A DNA stretch of 64,000 nucleotides, taken from assembly GCA_025677835.1 (NCBI GenBank), contig JAIXMR010000067.1, forward strand, positions 62,001 through 126,000, given 5' to 3'. Source of the stretch: Sporodiniella umbellata (taxonomy: Eukaryota; Mucoromycota; Mucoromycetes; Mucorales; Rhizopodaceae). Below the pieces are notes generated by a model that did not search any database, was not told the DNA's origin, and was given only the letters and a program-made list of their open reading frames with translations. Each line of letters opens with the position of its first letter. Position 1 is the first letter of the stretch. Position numbers and translations under genes: made by a program. Positions 57,142 through 64,000 of this stretch are shown here, in pieces.

Positions 57142-60073
57142 AGAAAAAAAAAATGAATTGAAAGGGTTGATATGACATTTATAAAAAAAAAAAAGGGAAA
57201 AAATGTATCATTCTTTTGTTAAAAGAAATTAAAGAAACAAAATGCTCATTAATTCAATAGCTATACAACTACAAGACTCGTTGTTTTTAGTAACCGTGTA
57301 GGGTGCTTCTAAAAGGAATCAAAATCTTTGAAAAACTTTAAGCCCCAAAAAATGGTAAAGCTAAATCGCAACGGCCAATGATAAAGCCTTACTACTACTA
57401 AATTCTATGAGGATTGTCAATTCATTCTAGGATACTGTCAGAGTTAGCCATTAAATTAATGTCTAAAGAGGAACCAAAAAGCAAATACAAAGTTACAAAT
57501 TTCATTTTTTTTTGTTCACTAAAAATTATAGTCATTCCCAATTTCTTATACCTACTTTTAATTTAAATCAAAGACTAAAATTCTTGTCGTCCTTAGTATT
57601 GTCTAAGGAGAAAGGGGTAATACTGTATACAAACTCAGGTATGTAACACTTCGGACTTTAAATAGTAATGGATTTCTTTAAACAAAAAGAGGCTAATACG
57701 CTATGAGCTCTATCTAATGCACCTTCTTTTCTCTCTCTCTCCCTTCTGTCATTGTCTACTACTATTCCAAAAAAAAAAAAAAAAAAAAAAAAAGCGTTTA
57801 GAATCTTGATCTAATCATTCGTCTCTCGTTGAGTACCGCTTTTAATAATTACACCATGAATACATACAACAAATAAAAATCATTTACAAAAAAGTAACCA
57901 TTGCGGACTATAGCTAAGCTCTTATTTTCCCTTTCTCTCTTCTTCACTTTACCACATCACACAAAGCATTAATTTCTATTTTAATAGCCATTTATTTCCT
58001 TATTTGTCACTAGTTTTTGTATGAATATGTGTATTTAAAAAGCCTTTTTGAAAAAAAAAAAAGAAATAGAACATAAAATATAAATTTGTTTTGATGTGGA
58101 TAGAAATACGTTATAAAGTTTAATTACTCGTGCCAACAATATCTTTCACTTCGTCAATAAAACTCGAAACACTAAGGAATTCAATACTGGAAACAAAGTC
58201 TGTATTGTAATACTTGATGATAGAATGCACCTAGATCACTCTTATATCAAATAGAAAAAGCGGTTACTTAGCATAATGTTTATAAAATATCTACAAGCAT
58301 ATAATATACAATAGGGTTTTTAAAACATTTATGCATTTTCGGTTATTGAAACTTATCGAACGTAATTACTTGAGCTCTATCCAGTTACTCAAAGTTGCTA
58401 TTGTCCGACCATTTTAAAGCAAACTATAGTAGTTGAGCTTTTGACATGCTCTTATAATAAACTGTTGAAGTTTTGACCTTGTTTTTGTGGTACCTTAATA
58501 CAAGAGAAGTACATGATTTTGAGACAGACTCGGTAATTGTATATTCCCAAAGCCATTCAAACAATGCCATTTATTCCATAAGAAGCGCAATATTTTGCTA
58601 AATTCTGTATACACTTCAAAATTTCAATTATGCTAAGTTGCCTCCAAAGTAACCCCTATAGAGCATATAGTTTATTTGAAAACAGCTATCTATTTCATTG
58701 TACTTTTGGCTTCTTACAACTGAATCGTCGCTCTAATGCACTTATATAGGCTATTTCAATACAGAGCCCCTTTAGCATTTTAAAATAAGGCCTATCCAAA
58801 ATAGCACACAACATACATGTATGCTTTCCTCCAAAAACTTTATAATAATTTCTTACTAAAATAATGTGCTTTATCTATTTGAAACTTTTATATTGTCTTG
58901 CAAGTCCTCCAGTAAATTGAGAAGAAATTTATCGCTTCAATAAAGCCCGATTTTTAGTCGAAAATACAATGTCAACTCCAAAGGGTTGATATATTGTATG
59001 TCTAAATACATAAAAAAAACAGCTCAATCGTCCAACCTGCAAATATAAGCTCTAATAAAATTATAAAGCCTGTAAACTACTACACAGAACCTCAATCTGA
59101 CGGTAAAAAACACATTATTCCAATAGAAAGTTAAGATAAACTACTTTGGTCTGCACTCTTATAGTGACTTTGATAAGGCAATAGTCACAACCCGTAGACT
59201 CTTCTAATCTGTGGTACATACTATATTTGCTGTAAAAAACACTCTGGTTTTCTATAGTAATCTGCTCCTACACCACTTATTTGAAGCAAAGTAAAAAGGG
59301 CTTTTTTAATAAAACAGAAATAAATAGATTGACCTACTATATACTTGTTGTATACAATAAACAATGATGAATAACTGTGATAGCTAGTATCAAACTACAT
59401 CACCTCTCTTATATCCCTTAAGGAAATAACTTTTTTATTTTTTTTTTGCAGGATGTCAATAGAAATGCATTGGAATCATCTTTCCATAAAATAACTTGCT
59501 GCTTCACTTAAAAGGGTTATATGGTTGCAATTGAAATTCACAAAATGCTATCTGTTGGAGGCTTAAAGCTTAAAAACGATAAATAAAAACAAAGAGATTG
59601 TGCAAGTTCAAGGTACAATTCTTCAAAAAATTCGCAGACACGTTTCGGTACATGGATCAATCGAATTTCCTATTTTTCTAGAGCCCTACCTAAAGAAGCA
59701 GCTAAAGAGTATTAGACCGTGAGGCTTGAGAAGAGTTGTTTTTCATGAAGGATGAAATGGGCTTAAAGCATACTATACTCGTTTTTAGATAGGGCCACTT
59801 TTTTTCTAGTATATAGCGCCGGCCTCAGATTAGTATTCGACAGCTGTTTAGTAAATGCCAGGTGGCTTCTCATAAAAATATTATATGCATAAAAAGGACT
59901 AAGGATTGCAAAAGGAGATAGTTTCCATCTAGAACTGAGAGACGTTATTGACCCACGCTTTAGGTAATACAAGCCCTAAAGCCAGTCTTTTTTTTAAAAA
60001 AAAAACAATTTGGCCTATTAAAAAAATGACGCTCTCCTCACCTCAAAAATTATTTTTTCTCCTCTCGCATGCC
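57142..60073. other. 2.9-kb intergenic region
   Basis: No gene found. Contains an A23 tract near 57770 and the promoters of the protease and SSXT genes. Confidence 0.5.
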
Positions 60074-61693
60074 ATGAACCCTTATACACAGCAAACGAAC
60101 CAAAACAACCCATACTCATTTGGTCAAAATTTTATGCCCAATCTACCCCCAGATTTAGCTAATAACTTTGCTAATCACCAAAACACTTCAAATGGGACAA
60201 ACAGCAATAGTAACAGCCCTCAGCCCATGTTTGATCAACAAATGGCTACAATGATGGCCAAAAGACAAATGTATGCCAACAATCCTATGTTCACTCTCTC
60301 TTCTTCTGTGGAAAATCCTCCCGCTATGCCTTTACATTCTCCACAAGCAAATCAGAATCTTATGATGACATCACAACAACAACAACAACAACAACAACAC
60401 TTACTCCAGCTCCAACAACTTAGAAATCCTCAACAACAACAACAGCAGCAACAAGCTTGGATGAATAAACAGCAGCAACAGCAGTTAGCGCTTCAAAGAA
60501 TGGATGACCAACAAAAACGACAGTTTTTAATGCTCCAGCAACAGCAACAAATGAAAAAAATACAACAGCTCCAGCGACAGTCGTACCTTAACATAAATAA
60601 AGCTGAAATCGAGGAGCAGACAATGGAAGCAAAGAAGTCATTTTCCTCTCAGGAAATAGAAACAAACTCTAAGCGTGTAGAAATTGTAAGGTTTTGTTAT
60701 CAAAACGCATTTACTTACGTGTTTATATTACAGATATTGACAATGAATCAAGAATTGATACGACTATTCATTGAAAACAGAAATGCCGTTAGGCCTTTAG
60801 AGGCAGACATGTCAGCGTGAGTGCGATCGAACTACTACTCATAATTTCTGATAATTTATACTAGATATCAAACCAAACTCCAATCTAACCTTACTTTCTT
60901 GGCTACTATGGCAGATATTTCAATGGTCAAACCTGGAGAGGTATGTGTGATTATATTACAACCACTTAACATAGTTTAGGATTTTAAAGTGCCGCCACCA
61001 CCCGACCTTTCTCCTTTGCCACTACCAAAATCAGAGATTGGCAAAAAGATTCACGAGATATTAAATAACACAATAACCTTATTCGAAAAATATTCGGCCG
61101 TCGATGGTTTAGTTGAACCGCAAATTCAGAGAAAGCAATCTGTATCATCTTTATCACCCATCTCAATGCAACAACAGCAGCAGCAGCAGCAACAACAACA
61201 ACAACAACAACAACAACAGCAGCAGCAGCAGCAGCAACAACAGCAGCAGCATATTCGTCAACAGCAAATGGGGATGAACCGAGCAAGTACGCTTACTTCT
61301 ATACCCCCCTCAATTATGGGTATACATCGTAACGCAATGATGGATCCGCAGTCTATATTGAGACAAGCTCAACAACAGCAGAGCATGATGCAACAACAAC
61401 ATATGATGGCTAACATTGGATTAAGCTTACCCTCTTCCTCTCCGAACAATGTTGATTTACTAAGTGGTTTTAGTCCTATGCAGAATACGACAGATTCCCC
61501 CACTTCTATACCATCACAGCAGCCACAGTTAACACCCAACGATTTATTAACTGCGAACAATATGATAAATCCAAACTCAATGCTGATTAACCCAAACAAT
61601 AATGTCATGCTAGGTGCAGGAAATGGAATATATACACCTGAAAATGCTGAGGATTACTCGAATGTGATGCTGATGATGCAAAGACTTCAATAA
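60074..61693 (+). CDS. SSXT (SS18/GIF-type) glutamine-rich transcriptional coactivator
   Basis: SS18 and plant GIF/AN3 proteins are coactivators bound to SWI/SNF (BAF) remodellers. Four exons (60074-60685, 60734-60816, 60865-60940, 60980-61693) sum to 1485 nt, giving 494 aa. The first 200 residues are Asn/Gln-rich (MNPYTQQTNQNNPYSFGQNF). The SSXT/SNH helix pair spans exons 2 and 3: LTMNQELIRLFIENRNAVRP and YQTKLQSNLTFLATMADISM, matching the family pattern of N-x-x-L-I and L-x-x-N-L-x-x-L-A-x-x-A-D. A polyproline PPPPDLSPLPLP, 27 consecutive Gln codons (61169-61249) and a Met/Gln/Asn-rich tail follow. An upstream in-frame ATG at 60026 is possible. Confidence 0.75.
61169..61249 (+). repeat. CAA/CAG repeat encoding 27 glutamines
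   Basis: A mixed CAA/CAG tract inside the last exon of the SSXT gene. CAA interruptions should slow length change. Confidence 0.95.
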
Positions 61694-61827
61694 AAAACAA
61701 ATTTCGCATAATAGTATATGAACGTGACTTGATTTTCTTCTGTCACAATTTTTTTTTTTTTTTTAATACTGAAAAAACCATCTGTAAACTTTTGCTTCTT
61801 TTTTTAACAAAAAGAATATAGACTACA

Positions 61828-64000
61828 ATGTCGACGTTCAATACAGTGGAAAGGGAGAACATGTTCAAAAACCCCTCTAATGAGAGGTTTGGAACACCTT
61901 CTTTGCAGGAAGTGGTTGCTCCTCACATTGAAGCATTTAACAGCCTGTCAGAATTTGGCAAGGGACAGCCAGGCTTACTGGATTACGCTGTGCAAGATCT
62001 AGGTGCAACATCTGTCTTCGATAGTGCCGAAACAAATCTGAATGTAGATCCTAATGGTAGTATGCTTGGTAACAAGCTGACATACTGGCTAGAAGATGTC
62101 AAGATCCTTGCACCTATGGTCAATGAGAGAGATACAACAACACTTAAGCGAAAAACCTACCCAAGTGAGTGTCGTGAGAGACTTTGCACATATCGAGGTC
62201 GACTTCAAGGCAGACTTTGCTGGAAAGTAAATAATGGCCCTACACAATCTGATGTTCGCGATTTTGGGTTAGCGCCCGTTATGATTCGCTCAAATCGCTG
62301 TAACCTAAACAATATGTACCCCAAAGAGCTCATTGCTCACCATGAAGAATCAGAAGAAATGGGTGGCTATTTTGTTGTAAACGGTATTGAAAAACTGATT
62401 CGTTTATTGATTGTACCTCGCCGAAACCATGTGACAGCTATCATCCGTAATTCATTCCAAAATCGTGGGCCAGCTTATTCTACTTATGGCTGTGCTATTC
62501 GTTGTGCTAGACGTGATCAAACCACATTGACAAACACTATTCATTATTTAACAGATGGTAATGTTATGTTCCGTTTTGCTTGGAGAAAACAGGAGTATTT
62601 GCTGCCCGCTATGTTAGTATTCAAGGCATTGATTGATTGCTCCGATAAAGAGATATTTGATGCGCTTTGCCAAGGAGACACGTCCAACACATTTTTGACA
62701 GATCGTATTGAACTTCTTTTACGATCATTCAAAATCTACAATCTTCATACAAGAGAACAATGTTTAAGCTATATTGGCGATAAGTTTAGAGTGACAATGG
62801 GTCTGGATGAGGATTTAAGCAATTTGGAAATTGGTGAAGCTCTTTTAAAAAAACTAGTATTTGTCCATATGGACAGCAATCGCGACAAGTTCAATCTTTT
62901 GGCTTTCATGATTCGTAAACTTTACGCACTTGTATCGGGTGAGTGTGCTCAAGATAACCCAGATGCTCCTCAACACCAAGAAGTTCTTTTAGGAGGCCAT
63001 TTATATGCCATGATTATTAAAGAAAAAATTCATGACTGGTTCCAAGCCCTCAAAATGCAAATGCGTAACGACATTAGATTAAACCCTGCTAAAGTGGACT
63101 TCTTTAATAGTAATTAGCTATAAAATAGATAGCCTGTGCTTACTTTTTTCCTTAGACACATACTTGCAAAACACCTTCCGTAAAGTCAATAGCGATATTG
63201 GTAATAAGCTTTCTTACTTTTTAGCTACTGGTAACTTGGTCAGCAAAACTGGTCTTGATCTTCAGCAATTTTCTGGTTTTACTATCGTTGCTGAAAAGCT
63301 CAACTTTTTCCGCTACCTGGCTCATTTCCGTTGTATTCATCGTGGTGCTTTCTTCGCTGAGTTGAAAACTACTTCTGTTAGAAAGCTTTTGCCTGAAGCT
63401 TGGGGCTTTCTCTGTCCTGTTCATACACCTGATGGTTCTCCATGTGGTCTTTTAAACCATTTAGCACATAAGTGTAAAGTGATCAATGAACCCTTGAATG
63501 TAAGCGTTGTTCCTCGTTTATTAGCCTCTCTTGGTATGTCTCAAAGCTTCTTGCACACTATCAATCGACCTGGAGATACTGTAGTTATGCTCGACGGCCG
63601 TATTGTCGGCTGGTGCACTCCTAAATCCGCTCAAAAAATCGCTAACAGTTTAAAGGTTTGGCGAGTAAATGGAGAGAAGGGCATTCCTTTAGATCTGGAA
63701 ATTGCGTATGTTCCCAACGCTTATGGCGGTGAGTATCCTGGTCTTTATTTGTTTTCGAGTCCTGCTCGTATGATGCGCCCAGTGAAGTACTTGGGCAACG
63801 GCAAAACCGATATGATTGGCACCTTTGAGCAAGTTTATATGGATATTGCCTGTATGGATGATGAGGTTGTTCCTGGTGTCACCACGCACCAAGAGTTTAC
63901 TCCTACAAACATTCTAAGTATCATTGCAAACCAAACACCATTTTCCGACTTCAACCAATCTCCGCGTAACATGTATCAATGTCAAATGGGTAAGCAAACT
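61828..64000 (+). CDS. RPA135: RNA polymerase I second-largest subunit RPA135 (3' end off the right edge)
   Basis: This subunit forms half of the Pol I active-site cleft that transcribes the 35S rRNA precursor in the nucleolus. The start at 61828 gives MSTFNTVERENMFKNPSNER. Pol I features follow: ATSVFDSAETNLNVDPNGSM, MIRSNRCNLNNMYPKELIAH with EMGGYFVVNGIEKLIRLLIV, PRRNHVTAIIRNSFQNRGPA, FLTDRIELLLRSF and LLGGHLYAMIIKEKIHDW. An intron of about 45 nt (63112-63156) joins FFN to NTYLQNTFRKVNSDIG. Exon 2 has the lobe/fork signature AWGFLCPVHTPDGSPCGLLN and, at the edge, SPRNMYQCQMGKQT. About 700 of the roughly 1200 residues are in the window. No defect seen. Confidence 0.95.

Noticed and set aside
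1..64000. CRISPR arrays, bacterial operons, phage genes
   Set aside because: No regularly spaced repeats; all recognisable genes are eukaryotic and most are spliced.

Overview
The window looks like nuclear DNA of an early-diverging fungus, most likely a mucoromycete close to the Mucorales. It is AT-rich, has many long A and T homopolymers, and its genes carry many short (about 50-100 nt) GT-AG introns with CTAAC-like branch sites. The gene set is fungal-eukaryotic (TUP1, ATG18, SUR7/PalI, MRH4, IML2, CCS1) but also holds genes that many Dikarya have lost, such as FANCD2 and an SSXT/SS18-type chromatin factor. Exon structures were worked out by hand from splice signals, reading frame and protein-family motifs. 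Where all exon lengths were summed (RPL3, serine dehydratase, SUR7-like, RPA3, RRP7, PBI2-like, SSXT, multipass protein) the total is a multiple of three.

Layout. 0-14 kb, dense housekeeping genes: FANCD2 (3' part off the left edge) divergent from a serine/threonine dehydratase, a SUR7/PalI four-pass membrane protein, an NT-C2 protein, ribosomal protein L3 with an 8-nt microexon, ATG18, an orphan gene, prefoldin 2, a second orphan, the SOD1 copper chaperone, and a small protease-B-inhibitor-like protein. 14-25 kb: a 3.7-kb non-coding stretch before the corepressor TUP1, then ITPA with a perfect 50-bp palindrome just upstream of its ATG, then a multipass membrane protein with a GC-AG intron. 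25-43 kb, dense again: RPA3, phosducin-like protein, a class I glutamine amidotransferase, two 80-bp palindromic elements, DEAD-box helicase MRH4, importin-9/KAP114 with an AT-AC (U12-type) intron, a J-domain protein, RRP7 and IML2/TTC39.

43-60 kb is gene-poor. It contains a nested set of transposons at 52.2-54.3 kb: a roughly 255-bp MITE interrupted by a degenerate Tc1/mariner element, whose own 5' terminal repeat is interrupted by a second copy of the same MITE. It also contains an intronless chymotrypsin-fold protease gene. 60-64 kb: the SSXT-domain glutamine-rich protein, then the second-largest subunit of RNA polymerase I, which runs off the right edge.

The genes do not form a pathway cluster. 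The shared theme is housekeeping: DNA repair and replication (FANCD2, RPA3, ITPA), ribosome production (RPL3, RRP7, RPA135, KAP114) and proteostasis or autophagy (PFDN2, J-protein, phosducin-like protein, ATG18, PBI2). The most notable observations are the U12-type intron, the nested transposons with two small MITE families, the ITPA palindrome and the RPL3 microexon.
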